This document shows positions 33,397 to 42,288 of a DNA stretch of 64,000 nucleotides, piece by piece. Source of the DNA: Halovenus sp037080055 (GTDB taxonomy: Archaea; Halobacteriota; Halobacteria; Halobacteriales; Haloarculaceae). How positions within the stretch are numbered: position 1 is the first letter of the stretch; each line of letters starts with the position of its first letter. Location of the stretch: assembly GCF_037080055.1 (NCBI RefSeq), contig NZ_JBAOJI010000001.1, positions 434,001 to 498,000 of the forward strand, written 5' to 3'. The notes under the pieces were generated by a model, which saw nothing but the letters and a program-made list of their open reading frames with translations, ran no database searches and was not told the origin of the DNA. A program made the position numbers and the translations under genes.

Positions 33397-34053
33397 TTAA
33401 CCGTTTCGATCAGCGACTGGACTCTCCGTGCGGGTCCGGGCGTGTCGATCTGCGAGCACCGACGACAGGAGTGTCCGTTCGGCTTTGCGGAGATGTTCGT
33501 GCAGCGTCGCACGGCTGATCTCCAGTTCCTCGGCTAGCTCCTCGTTGGTAATCTTCCGCGGCCAGTCGTAGTACCCCCGCGAGAGGGCTTCGCGGACGAC
33601 TTCGCGCTGGCGGTCCGTGACCTGTGACTCGCTTTGTTCCTCGAACTCCGTGAGTGTGCCGAGCGTGACGGTCCCGAACGCTTCGAGGTCACTGATGATT
33701 GCCTTGAGATCCTGCCGCCGGAAGACCAGCACATGATACTCGCGCTGGCGACCAGAAATCGTGTTCGACCGGCGCAGCGTCCCGTGGTTCTGGTAGATCG
33801 CAGAGTACGCGCCACAGGACGGTTTCGTGACGAGCAGGTTCTCCTCGTCGAGTTTCGCGACGTGTTCGACGTGGTCGGCCGCGTCGAGTTCGGAGTGGAA
33901 CCGGTCGGTGTGCGAGCCAGATCGCAGGACGAAAGTCACCAGTCCGTCCTGAATCTCCTCGATTTCGATCGGTACTGGCTCCGGGAGGTCGGCGGTCAGC
34001 CGGCGGAGGATGCAGTCGCGGTCCTGCGTGAAATGAATGGTTGCGGTAAACAT
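33397..34053 (-). CDS. Bacterio-opsin activator-type HTH_10 regulator
   Basis: 218 residues. The C-terminal ~55 residues are the HTH_10 domain: TDRQREVVREALSRGYYDWPRKITNEELAEELEISRATLHEHLRKAERTLL. The N-terminal ~140 residues match the usual dimerising/sensory part of these haloarchaeal regulators. ATG 34053 (MFTATIHFTQD) begins the similarity; the frame upstream is spurious. It lies 76 bases downstream of cheF on the same strand. The target genes are unknown. Confidence 0.88.
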   Translation of the reverse strand: MFTATIHFTQDRDCILRRLTADLPEPVPIEIEEIQDGLVTFVLRSGSHTDRFHSELDAADHVEHVAKLDEENLLVTKPSCGAYSAIYQNHGTLRRSNTISGRQREYHVLVFRRQDLKAIISDLEAFGTVTLGTLTEFEEQSESQVTDRQREVVREALSRGYYDWPRKITNEELAEELEISRATLHEHLRKAERTLLSSVLADRHARTRTESPVADRNG

Positions 34054-34129
34054 GCTCCCCCTTAGACAGAGACACGCAAGCGGAGAGCAAAAAACCACAC
34101 CCCGAGAAACGGTTCGAGCGACCCGCAGA

Positions 34130-35002
34130 TCAGGCGTTGACGCGTTCGAGATACTGCGTCACGACAATCTGGCCAGTCGAAGTGAGTATCGGGGCGTGTT
34201 CACCCGACTCGACCAGCCCCTTCTCGTGGAGTGCGTGCAGCAGTTTCCGGATCTGATCCGGGTCCGTTCCGAGTACGCTCGCGAGAGAAACCTGCCGGTC
34301 TCCGGTGGAGTAAAGCGTCGTCAGCAGTTCGGTTTCTGCCTCGGACAGTGAGAGCTCACGGAGTGTGGCCATCTGCTTGTCGTACTCTCGACGGAGATAC
34401 CGTCCGAGCACCGAGAGCGTTCGGGCCGAGTCGGTCGCCGCGACCGTCGTGATGGTGTCGCCGGTCCGGACGTGATCGACGACGACCACGGACCGGTCCA
34501 GTCCGTCGATCGTCCGCTGCTCGCGGCTGAAATCGATCACGCCGTCGAGCGCGACGACGACGGGCCCGCGTCCCGTCTCGAAGGTGAGTCGCTCGCGTTC
34601 GACGGCGAGAACGGCACTGCGGAACCCGGCGTCGAGCACGCGCCCGCCGAGTTTGGCCGGGTGTTTGATCGTGGCGTGGGTGCCGTTCAGAATCGTCTTG
34701 AACAGAATCGTAGTGAACTTCCGGACAGTCGGTTCGTCTGTTGCGATCAGCGCGACTTCCTTCCCGCCGGCCCGCTCGAAGGCGACTGTCACGGGTGTTC
34801 CGGGCAGCGGGTCGAACAGTTGCGGGACGGAACCGGTTCGAATGTCGAATACCGCCGACAGCGGGATCGCTAACTGTTCGTCGGCCGTCGCCGCCAAGAC
34901 GAGTTGATCCTTGCGGAGGACGAGACGGCCCGTCGTCGGCGTCTCGATGCCGTCGGCTTCGACGGCGAACTGGGCCGTGAAGTCTGCGAGGACCGACGAC
35001 AT
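34130..35002 (-). CDS. cheF: Chemotaxis protein CheF homologue
   Basis: 290 residues. CheF proteins link CheY and CheC/CheD to the archaellum motor in haloarchaea. The protein has the CheF-like two-part beta-rich N-terminal region (VLADFTAQFAVEADGIETPTTGRLVLRKDQLVLA) and a C-terminal winged helix (SLSEAETELLTTLYSTGDRQVSLASVLGTDPDQIRKLLHALHEKGLVE). It starts at ATG 35002. No other che or arl gene is in the window, so this copy is apart from the motility cluster and may be an extra paralogue with a different partner. Confidence 0.78.
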   Translation of the reverse strand: MSSVLADFTAQFAVEADGIETPTTGRLVLRKDQLVLAATADEQLAIPLSAVFDIRTGSVPQLFDPLPGTPVTVAFERAGGKEVALIATDEPTVRKFTTILFKTILNGTHATIKHPAKLGGRVLDAGFRSAVLAVERERLTFETGRGPVVVALDGVIDFSREQRTIDGLDRSVVVVDHVRTGDTITTVAATDSARTLSVLGRYLRREYDKQMATLRELSLSEAETELLTTLYSTGDRQVSLASVLGTDPDQIRKLLHALHEKGLVESGEHAPILTSTGQIVVTQYLERVNA

Positions 35003-35122
35003 GCTCTGAACTGGCCTATCGGACAGGACCTTCTTTAGCCTTACTACGGAGCGAAAAGAGGCCTCGCAGGAGATCCGATGGCCATCCGCGAGGATAGCCG
35101 CCCTTCCGTTCCTGCACAGCGG

Positions 35123-35130
35123 GATATATA
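35123..35130 (+). promoter_or_regulatory. TATA box upstream of hyuA
   Basis: GATATATA, 68-75 bases before ATG 35198. Transcription from it would start near 35150 and give a leader of about 45 bases that contains the palindrome at 35170-35187. Confidence 0.5.
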
Positions 35131-35169
35131 CAGCCAACAGGTGTTGGGAGTACTATTAGGCCTGTTTCG

Positions 35170-35187
35170 ACCGTGTGAATACACGGT
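35170..35187. promoter_or_regulatory. 18-bp palindrome, candidate operator of the hyu cluster
   Basis: ACCGTGT-GAAT-ACACGGT, a perfect 7-4-7 inverted repeat ending 10 bases before the hyuA start. In the leader it could act as an operator roadblock or as an mRNA hairpin near the ribosome site. Confidence 0.6.
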
Positions 35188-35197
35188 ACGATATAGC

Positions 35198-37258
35198 ATG
35201 ACACACAATCTCGGCGTCGACGTCGGTGGCACGTTCACCGACGTCATCGTCTTCGATCAGGAGACACACGAACTGACCATCGACAAGGTGCTCTCGACGC
35301 CAGCGAACCCCTCAGAGGGAGTCATCGCGGGCGTCGAGGAGGCGGTTGCGAAGGCCGATGCTTCGGTGAGCGACCTCGACCTGCTCTTTCACGGGACGAC
35401 GGTCGTCACGAATATGCTGCTCGAAGAGACCGGCTCGCGGGTCGGCTTGCTCACCACGGAGGGCCACGAGGACATCCTCCATCTGGCGCGGGCGTGGACG
35501 CCCGGTCCGCTGTACGGCTGGATGGACATGGAGAAGCCGGATCCGCTGGCTGATCTGGTCGACACGCGGGGGATCGCGGGGACGATCAGTTCACCGGACG
35601 GCGAGGAGACCGAACGGCTCGACGAGGCTGCGGTCAGAGAGGCCGTGCGCGAACTCGACGAGTCGGGTGTCGAGTCGCTGACCGTCGCACTGTTGAACTC
35701 CTATCTCAACCCGACCCACGAGCAGCGAGTCCGGGAGATCGTCGAGGAGGAGACTGACGATCTGCCAGTCTCGATCTCTTCGGAGATCGTGCCGGAGTAC
35801 GGCGAGTACGAGCGAACGCTGACAACAGTCATCAACGACTACGCGCGTCCGACAGTCATCGAGTATCTCGACGACCTCGACGAGTCGCTCGCGGACATTG
35901 GCTCGGAGGCGACCATGAACGTTGTGCGGTCGGATGGGGGGCTGATGAGTTCCGAGGCTGCCACGGAGCGACCAGTCGATCTCGCGCTGTCGGGGCCGAG
36001 CGGCGGCGTCGTCGGCGCGGCGACCATCGCCCAGAAGAAGGGTGTTCCGGACGTATTGACACTGGACATGGGCGGTACGTCGACAGACGTGTCGCTGGTC
36101 GAAGATGGCACGCCGGAGACGAGTCGAGAGACGAAGGTCGGCTACCGGGAGTTCAAGTCTCGGTCTGTCGACGTGAACACGGTCGGGGCCGGCGGCGGCT
36201 CGATCGCACGCGTCCAGTTGAGCGGCGCGTTACAGGTCGGGCCGGAGAGTTCCGGTGCCGATCCGGGGCCGGCCTGTTACGGACAGGGCGGCGAACAGCC
36301 CACAGTCACGGACGCAAACGTCGTCCTCGGCCGCATCCCGCCGAACGTCGAACTCGGCGGGAAGATGGAACTGGACCGGGAGGCCGCCCGCGAAGCCGTC
36401 GCGACGATTGCCGACGAGCGCGACAGCACGGTCGAGGAGGCCGCACAGGCTATTTTAGACATCGTCAACGAGAACATGCACGGCGCGCTCCGTGTGGTGT
36501 CGGTCGAACGAGGGTACGACCCCCGGGAGTTCGGACTGGTCGCCTTCGGCGGTGCCGGGCCGATGCACGCTAACGCGCTGGCGGATATCATGGGCGCGTA
36601 TCCGCTGATCATCCCGCCAGGACCGGGTGTCATGTCCGCCTTCGGCTTCCTGACCTCGGACATCCAAAACGAGTTCTCCGAAACCTATCTGGAGACCGAT
36701 CAGGATGTGGAGGGAGCAGATGTCCACGACCAACTCAAGACGCTCGAAGCCGAGGCCAGCGAGTGGCTGGCTGGCGAGGGCGTCCCCGAATCTGACCGCG
36801 AGTTCGAGTACTTCGCGGAGTGTCGATACTTCCGGCAGGATATCCAGATGTCCATCCCGGTCGATATCGAGAATCTGACCGAGACCGGATTAGGCGAGAT
36901 TAAAGACGACTTCGAGGCCAGACACGACCAGCGGTTCGGCTTCTCGCTGGACGCGCCGCTGGAGATTGCGAACCTGCGAGTCATCGGCAAGGGTATGCTA
37001 GAAGGCGTCACTATCGAGGAGACCGAACCCGGGGATCCTGACCCGTCGGCCGCCGAAATCGACGCAAACGACGTGTACTTCGACGGCGAGTACTACGAGA
37101 CGCCGACCTACGACCGGACCGAACTGCGACCGGGCAACGAACTCGCTGGGCCGGCCATCGTCACCGACGACGACTCGACGGTCGTCGTCCAGCCGAATCA
37201 CACCGCGATAATCGACCGCTACGGAAACATCGAAATCACCCGAGGTGACGCACAATGA
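35198..37258 (+). CDS. hyuA: Hydantoinase/oxoprolinase subunit A (ATPase)
   Basis: 686 residues. This is the ATP-binding subunit of ATP-dependent hydantoinase/5-oxoprolinase-type enzymes. The N-terminal ASKHA-fold phosphate-binding loop is GVDVGGTFTDVIVF, with a second nucleotide motif DMGGTSTDVSLV (~290-301). The C-terminal part has the family block GAGGGSIA and the oxoprolinase-like end ELAGPAIVTDDDSTVVVQPNHTA. ATG 37255 of the B subunit overlaps its stop (ATGA), giving coupled synthesis. Candidate substrates are hydantoin, N-methylhydantoin or 5-oxoproline; acetone carboxylase is a related alternative. The downstream hydrolase favours the hydantoin route. Confidence 0.88.
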   Translation: MTHNLGVDVGGTFTDVIVFDQETHELTIDKVLSTPANPSEGVIAGVEEAVAKADASVSDLDLLFHGTTVVTNMLLEETGSRVGLLTTEGHEDILHLARAWTPGPLYGWMDMEKPDPLADLVDTRGIAGTISSPDGEETERLDEAAVREAVRELDESGVESLTVALLNSYLNPTHEQRVREIVEEETDDLPVSISSEIVPEYGEYERTLTTVINDYARPTVIEYLDDLDESLADIGSEATMNVVRSDGGLMSSEAATERPVDLALSGPSGGVVGAATIAQKKGVPDVLTLDMGGTSTDVSLVEDGTPETSRETKVGYREFKSRSVDVNTVGAGGGSIARVQLSGALQVGPESSGADPGPACYGQGGEQPTVTDANVVLGRIPPNVELGGKMELDREAAREAVATIADERDSTVEEAAQAILDIVNENMHGALRVVSVERGYDPREFGLVAFGGAGPMHANALADIMGAYPLIIPPGPGVMSAFGFLTSDIQNEFSETYLETDQDVEGADVHDQLKTLEAEASEWLAGEGVPESDREFEYFAECRYFRQDIQMSIPVDIENLTETGLGEIKDDFEARHDQRFGFSLDAPLEIANLRVIGKGMLEGVTIEETEPGDPDPSAAEIDANDVYFDGEYYETPTYDRTELRPGNELAGPAIVTDDDSTVVVQPNHTAIIDRYGNIEITRGDAQ

Positions 37259-39108
37259 GCACCGAAACACCCGACTTCGTCGGCGAGCACGATATCGACC
37301 GGACCACACTCGATATCATCGAGAGCACACTCGCGAACACTCGCGACGAGATGGATCGAGTCGTCGAGACGACGGCGATCAGCCCCGTCATCCGCGAGCA
37401 GTCCGACCAGTTCCCGCTGATCGCCGATCCGCAGGGCCGGATGGTGATGGGACAGTTCGGCTCCGCCATCGACGAGATTATCGAGAACTCCCCCTTCGAG
37501 CGCGACGACCTCGAAGACGGCGACGTGATCGCCACGAACGACCCCTACGCCTGCGCTGGCGCAGTCTCGCACACGCCGGACATGCTGCTCCTTCGGCCCA
37601 TCTTCTACGACGACGACCTGGTGGGCTTCTCCAGTCAGTGGGGTAACCTGATGGACGTCGGCGGGAAGACGCCGGGCAGCATGCCCGTCCAGGCCCGCAC
37701 CATCTTCGAGGAGGGGATGCGCCTGCCGCCGGTCAAGTTATACAAGGCCGGCGAGTTCGACAGCGAACTCCTCCAGACGTTCGCGCACAACACCCGCCTG
37801 CCCGAACACGCCGAGGCGGATATCAAGGCACTGGCGGCAGGAACCAAGGCCGCCGAGAAGCGCATCCACGAACTCTGTGACCGCTTTGGCAAGGAGACCT
37901 ACCTCGAAGGATGTGACGCCATCCTCGACCGCACCCGCGACGGGATGATCGACCTGATCCACGAGTTCATCCCCGAGGGCGAACGATACACCTTCGTCGA
38001 TTATGTCGACGACGACGGGATGGGTAACGGGCCGATCAAACTCAAACTCGAAATCTACCGCGAGGGCGAGACGGTCTATCTCGACTGGAGCGGCACCGAC
38101 GGCCAGGTCGAGGGCACGGTGAACTTCCTCTTGAACGAGGAGATGTTCAAGATGTTCACCGGCGTGTTCCTGATCATGGCCTTCGATCCCCTCCTCACGT
38201 TCAACGACGGCTACTACGATCTGTTCGAGGTGAATCTGCCGAAGGGGTCGGTCGTCCAGCCAGAGTTCCCGGCCGCACTCGGCAATCGCCTGCCGATGAT
38301 GGCTCGGCAGTTCGACGTGCTGCAGGCGACGTTCTCGAAGCTCATCGACGGCTTCTCGGTGGCGGGGAGTTACGGCACCTCGCCGAATCTCGTCTACGCG
38401 GGGACGGACTCGGAGGGCAACGACTTTCAGATGCTCGAAATCCTCTACGGCGGGATTCCGGCCCGACCCGGCGGCGACGGCCTCGACGGCCACTCCTGGT
38501 GGCCGCTGTTCAGGACCGTGCCGGCGGAGTACCAGGAAGCGTACTACCCGCTGACCATCGAGGAGTACAGCACCCGCGAGGACACCGGCGGAGCCGGGCA
38601 GTTCCGCGGCGGCCACGGCATCACGAAAGTCTACACCTTCGAGGAACCCGGCGCGATCACGTTCCAAGACGACCGCGCGCACACCTACCCGTGGGGCGTC
38701 GAGGGCGGCAAACACGCCCAGACCAGCGAGAAGAAACTGATCCGCGCCGACGGCACCGAGGAAGAATTACCCTCGAAGGTCGAAAATGTCGCCGTCCAAC
38801 CTGGCGACAAGCTGCTGTTCAGAACCGCCGGCGGTGGCGGTCTCGGCGACCCGCTCGAACGCGACCCCGAGGTCGTGGCGACAGAGGTCGACCGCGGACT
38901 GATCAGCGAAGACGCCGCTCGCGAGGAGTACGGCGTCGTCCTCTCGGGTGGATCGGTCGACGAGTCGGCGACGAAAGACCGCCGGAGCGAGATCCGCGAG
39001 AATCGCGGCGAACCCGAGGCCTTCGACTACGGGCCGATGCCGAATGAGGAGGACCTCGCCGAAACCATCGCCGCGGAACGCGACGAGTTCGAGGATCGAC
39101 ACAACTGA
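37255..39108 (+). CDS. hyuB: Hydantoinase/oxoprolinase subunit B
   Basis: 617 residues, the expected length. It pairs with the A subunit to open the hydantoin ring using ATP. Typical features are the N-terminal block EMDRVVETTAISPVIREQSD, the metal-site motif FYDDDLVGFSSQWGNLMDVGGKTPGSMP (HyuB-type active site; some homologues have His here) and a C-terminal GRGGAGQFRGG-like stretch (DTGGAGQFRGGHGITKVY). It ends with an acidic helical extension of ~40 residues. Translationally coupled to hyuA and followed at 3 bases by the cysteine hydrolase gene, so one operon. Confidence 0.88.
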   Translation: MSTETPDFVGEHDIDRTTLDIIESTLANTRDEMDRVVETTAISPVIREQSDQFPLIADPQGRMVMGQFGSAIDEIIENSPFERDDLEDGDVIATNDPYACAGAVSHTPDMLLLRPIFYDDDLVGFSSQWGNLMDVGGKTPGSMPVQARTIFEEGMRLPPVKLYKAGEFDSELLQTFAHNTRLPEHAEADIKALAAGTKAAEKRIHELCDRFGKETYLEGCDAILDRTRDGMIDLIHEFIPEGERYTFVDYVDDDGMGNGPIKLKLEIYREGETVYLDWSGTDGQVEGTVNFLLNEEMFKMFTGVFLIMAFDPLLTFNDGYYDLFEVNLPKGSVVQPEFPAALGNRLPMMARQFDVLQATFSKLIDGFSVAGSYGTSPNLVYAGTDSEGNDFQMLEILYGGIPARPGGDGLDGHSWWPLFRTVPAEYQEAYYPLTIEEYSTREDTGGAGQFRGGHGITKVYTFEEPGAITFQDDRAHTYPWGVEGGKHAQTSEKKLIRADGTEEELPSKVENVAVQPGDKLLFRTAGGGGLGDPLERDPEVVATEVDRGLISEDAAREEYGVVLSGGSVDESATKDRRSEIRENRGEPEAFDYGPMPNEEDLAETIAAERDEFEDRHN

Positions 39109-39111
39109 GCC

Positions 39112-39744
39112 ATGGACTGGCCATACGACCCCGACGAGGATAGCGGGCCCGACCAGTTCGGCGAGTCGGTCGGACTCGGCGACCGGCCCGCGCTGCTCGT
39201 CGTCGATCTCATCAACGCTTTCACCGATCCCTCGACGGGACTCGGCTCGGAGGTCGGCGACGTGCTCGACGAGACAGAGCGCCTGCTCGCGGCCTTCCGG
39301 GAGCAGGATCTCCCGCGGTATTTCACGACGGTCGCCTATCAGGACTCCTACGGCGACGCCGGACGGTTCGTCGAGAAAGTGCCGGCGCTGAAAGAGTTGC
39401 GTCAGGGGACAGAAGCCGTCGAGGTCGACGAGCAGATCGCACCGGAAAACGACGAGCGCGTGATTCTGAAGAAGTACGCGAGTGCGTTCTACGGAACTGA
39501 TCTCGAAACAGAGTTGACCACCCACCGGGTAGATACGCTCGTGCTCGCCGGTGTGACCACCAGCGGCTGTATCCGCGCGACGGCCGTCGACAGCCTCCAG
39601 CACGGCTATCGGACAATCGTACCAGAAGATGCCGTCGGCGACCGCGAAGAAGGCCCGCACCGGGCGAATCTCTACGACATCAACGCCAAGTACGGTGATG
39701 TCGTCACGACCAGCGACGTGATCGACTATCTCGACGATGATTAG
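39112..39744 (+). CDS. Cysteine hydrolase (isochorismatase/N-carbamoylsarcosine amidase family)
   Basis: 210 residues. It shows the catalytic triad of the family: D32 in LLVVDLINAF, K120 or K121 in VILKKYASAFYGT, and C153 in TTSGCIRATA, with the cis-peptide region preceding. The LKKYASAFYGT and GCIRATAVDSL motifs are close to N-carbamoylsarcosine amidohydrolase. It follows hyuB after three bases. HyuA/B plus this enzyme could convert N-methylhydantoin through N-carbamoylsarcosine to sarcosine; other ureido acids are possible. Confidence 0.85.
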   Translation: MDWPYDPDEDSGPDQFGESVGLGDRPALLVVDLINAFTDPSTGLGSEVGDVLDETERLLAAFREQDLPRYFTTVAYQDSYGDAGRFVEKVPALKELRQGTEAVEVDEQIAPENDERVILKKYASAFYGTDLETELTTHRVDTLVLAGVTTSGCIRATAVDSLQHGYRTIVPEDAVGDREEGPHRANLYDINAKYGDVVTTSDVIDYLDDD

Positions 39745-39813
39745 GACTATACCACAGATGGCGGCAGGCATCGACAGCGAGCAATCAGCAGGCAAAATGA
39801 GAGAGGGACAGCG

Positions 39814-40761
39814 ATGACCGAATCCGGCGCACAAATCAGAAGCCATCTCGCAGGCGACGACCTGCTCGTCTGTCCCGGCGTCCACGATCCGATGACGGCC
39901 GCCGCGGCCGATGCCGTCGGCTTCGACGCCATCTATATGACCGGCTACGGCACCTCGCTGTCACAGACCGGCTACCCGGACGCGGGGCTGGTCACCATGC
40001 CAGAGATGATCGACAACGCCGCGAACATTCAGGAACGGAGCAGCGTGCCGCTGATCGCCGACGCCGACAACGGCTACGGCAACGCCACCAACGTCATCCG
40101 GACAGTTCGAGAGTACATCAAAGCCGGCGTCGGCGCGATACACATCGAAGACCAGACCTTCCCCAAACGCTGCGGGCACACGAAAGGCCGGCAGGTTATC
40201 GGCCGCGAGGAAGCGGTCGGAAAGATTGCCGCGGCGGCGGACGTGCGCGACGACCGCGGCGAGGACTTCGTTCTGATCGCCCGAACCGACGCCCGCGGGA
40301 CCGGCGACGGCTCGCTCGACGAAGCAATCGTCCGCGTCAACGACTTCCTCGACGCGGGCGCTGACGTGGCCTTCGTCGAGGGACCGACCGACGGCGGCGA
40401 ACTGCAGCGCGTCGGTCGGGAGGTCGACGGCCCGCTCGTCTACAACTTCGTTGGGGACATTGGGAGTTCACCATACGTCGAGTTGGACTCCCTGCGGGAG
40501 TGGGGCTTCGATCTGGTCATCTTTCCCATCGCCGCGACGCTGTCGACTATCGCGAACGTCTACGCCGACATGGCCGCCTTCGCCGAGGATCCCGTGGCGG
40601 CGATGCGATCGATCGACGACCGATTCGCCGAACAGCCAGTCGGCAGCCTCCACGAGTTTTCGGGCTTCCCAGAGGTCGTCGAGTGGGAGCGGCAGTATCT
40701 CCCCGAGGAGGAACAGGAGAAATACGAGGGCTCGCTGGGCGACGAGGTCGACGGGGAGTGA
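39814..40761 (+). CDS. Isocitrate lyase/PEP mutase superfamily enzyme
   Basis: 315 residues. A TIM barrel with the metal-binding ADADNGYGN (82-90) and the active-site loop PKRCGH (117-122), with Cys120 the lyase catalytic cysteine. The family includes methylisocitrate lyase, 2,3-dimethylmalate lyase, oxaloacetate decarboxylase and PEP mutases. The K-R-C-G-H version points to a C-C lyase rather than a PEP mutase. Its start is 69 bases after the hydrolase stop and it probably belongs to the same catabolic unit, perhaps handling a three- to five-carbon product. Confidence 0.85.
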   Translation: MTESGAQIRSHLAGDDLLVCPGVHDPMTAAAADAVGFDAIYMTGYGTSLSQTGYPDAGLVTMPEMIDNAANIQERSSVPLIADADNGYGNATNVIRTVREYIKAGVGAIHIEDQTFPKRCGHTKGRQVIGREEAVGKIAAAADVRDDRGEDFVLIARTDARGTGDGSLDEAIVRVNDFLDAGADVAFVEGPTDGGELQRVGREVDGPLVYNFVGDIGSSPYVELDSLREWGFDLVIFPIAATLSTIANVYADMAAFAEDPVAAMRSIDDRFAEQPVGSLHEFSGFPEVVEWERQYLPEEEQEKYEGSLGDEVDGE

Positions 40762-40832
40762 GAGAGCCGCGATTCGGCCGCTCCGGGTCCTTTCGCATCC
40801 CTTTTACAGATCGATCTGTTATGTTGTTCTGA

Positions 40833-41825
40833 ATGATTTCGAAGGGCTGTGAACAGTGTGCCGAGGGTGGCAAGATGGTACTCTTTGTCTACGGCTACTG
40901 TGACCAGCGCGACTGTTTCTACTGCCCGCTCGGCGAGAACCGCAAGAACGTCACCGACGTCTACGCCAACGAGCGCGAAGTGACCGACGACCAGGATATC
41001 ATCGACGAGGCCAAGCGAATGGACGCGATGGGGTCGTCGATCACCGGCGGCGAACCGCAGGAAGTCCTCGAACGGACCTGCCGGTACATCGAACTGCTGA
41101 AAGACGAATTCGGCGAGGACCACCACACGCACCTCTACACCGGCATCACCGGCGGCCGGGAGAACATGCGCCGCCTCGCCGAGGCGGGACTGGACGAGAT
41201 TCGCTTCCACCCGCCGTTTGAGCTGTGGGGCGAGATGCACGGTACCGAGTGGGAGGAGATCCTCCACATCGCACGCGACGAAGGCCTCACGCCCGCCTTC
41301 GAGATTCCGGGCATCCGCGCCGAAGAGGAGTTCCTGGAGTTCCTCGACGAGGGTGCTGCCGAGTTCTGTAATATAAACGAGTTCGAGATGAGCGACGGGA
41401 ACTTCCGGCGGATGCAGGAGGAAGGCTACGAACTCAAAGACGGTCACATGAGCGCCGTCGAAGGAAGCCACGAGATTCTGGAGACGATGGGTGACCACGA
41501 GAAGGTCTACTTCTGTACCTCGGTGTTCAAAGACGCCGCCCAGCACCGGAATCGCCTCAAACGGATGGCGACGAACATCCGCCGCCCCTTCGACGAGGTG
41601 ACCGACGACGGCACGCTCGTCTACGGCAAGACGTGGGTGTCGAGCGACCGACTCGACGAACTCGGCGTGCCGACCGACTATTACTCGACGAAAAGCGAGC
41701 ACATCGAACTCGCGTGGTGGTTGCTTGAGGAGATGATCGAGGAAGGCGACCTCGACGAGGGCGAAATCGTCGAACAGTATCCGACCGTCGAGGGGACTGT
41801 CGTCGAACGAACGCCGCTGGCCTGA
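40833..41825 (+). CDS. Radical SAM family protein (COG2108-type) with CX4CX2C motif
   Basis: 330 residues. The [4Fe-4S] motif is C23-x4-C28-x2-C31 (YGYCDQRDCFYCPLG), differing from the canonical CX3CX2C by one residue. A further CEQC lies at residues 6-9. A TIM-barrel pattern follows with SSITGGEP (the GGE SAM-binding motif), LYTGITGG and DEIRFHPPFELW. The family is conserved in archaea and related to pyruvate formate-lyase activases, but its substrate is unknown. A 97-residue gene starts 3 bases after its stop, suggesting a partner. Confidence 0.82.
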   Translation: MISKGCEQCAEGGKMVLFVYGYCDQRDCFYCPLGENRKNVTDVYANEREVTDDQDIIDEAKRMDAMGSSITGGEPQEVLERTCRYIELLKDEFGEDHHTHLYTGITGGRENMRRLAEAGLDEIRFHPPFELWGEMHGTEWEEILHIARDEGLTPAFEIPGIRAEEEFLEFLDEGAAEFCNINEFEMSDGNFRRMQEEGYELKDGHMSAVEGSHEILETMGDHEKVYFCTSVFKDAAQHRNRLKRMATNIRRPFDEVTDDGTLVYGKTWVSSDRLDELGVPTDYYSTKSEHIELAWWLLEEMIEEGDLDEGEIVEQYPTVEGTVVERTPLA

Positions 41826-41828
41826 GCG

Positions 41829-42122
41829 ATGTATCTCTCACACCCCGTCCGGCGGATGCGCGAGGATCCCATCGAGGACGAGGAGGTCGAACTAATCGTG
41901 ACCGCTGAAGACGAGCAGGAGCGACGCGACCTCGAAACAGAGATCGAAGGCGTGGATGGCTCCGTCGAAGAGCCCCTCCAGTTCGGCGCGCTCCGCGTCG
42001 AAATCGAGCAGGAACGCATCGACGACCTCTGTGGCCTCGATGGGATCGAATCTGTCGAGACCGAACACGCCGTCGGCATGGGTGGCGACGCAGGCGAGGA
42101 TGTCGAGGAACTCGGAGAGTGA
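41829..42122 (+). CDS. Small acidic protein in operon with the radical SAM gene
   Basis: 97 residues, not recognised. It is very acidic with a beta-alpha-beta pattern (VELIVTAEDEQERRDLETEIEGVDGSVEEPLQFGALRVEIEQERIDDLCGLDGIESVETEHAVGM), resembling ferredoxin-like or I9 propeptide-like folds in which a short domain ends in a V-x-x-V strand. The 3-base gap to the radical SAM gene makes functional coupling likely. The last 20 residues look disordered. Confidence 0.65.
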   Translation: MYLSHPVRRMREDPIEDEEVELIVTAEDEQERRDLETEIEGVDGSVEEPLQFGALRVEIEQERIDDLCGLDGIESVETEHAVGMGGDAGEDVEELGE

Positions 42123-42239
42123 ATTAGAGTCCCCGAAAGACGACGAGAACCGCGAATCCGATTACTACCAGTTGCCCGCTGCCAAGAGACAGTCGGCACT
42201 GATCGAACGTAGCCAAAGGGGAAAGAGCGTGTGACAAGA

Positions 42240-42288
42240 AGAGGGTAAGACCCTCTATGTGAAACAGATGCCCTCGGTGGGTATATAA
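42240..42288. other. Hairpin and TATA-like element between convergent genes
   Basis: AGAGGGT-AAG-ACCCTCT at 42240-42256 is a perfect 7-3-7 inverted repeat; TATATAA lies at 42282-42288, about 26 bases to its right. The 239-base gap (42123-42361) has no coding frame I can support. Leftward transcription from the TATA would start near the hairpin, rightward would enter the 3' end of the site-2 protease gene in antisense. This could be an sRNA promoter or a terminator region. Confidence 0.4.

Noticed and set aside
37738..38715. 325-residue frame antisense to hyuB
   Set aside because: Shadow of hyuB; sequence composition is that of a reversed acidic gene, and the sense gene is certain.
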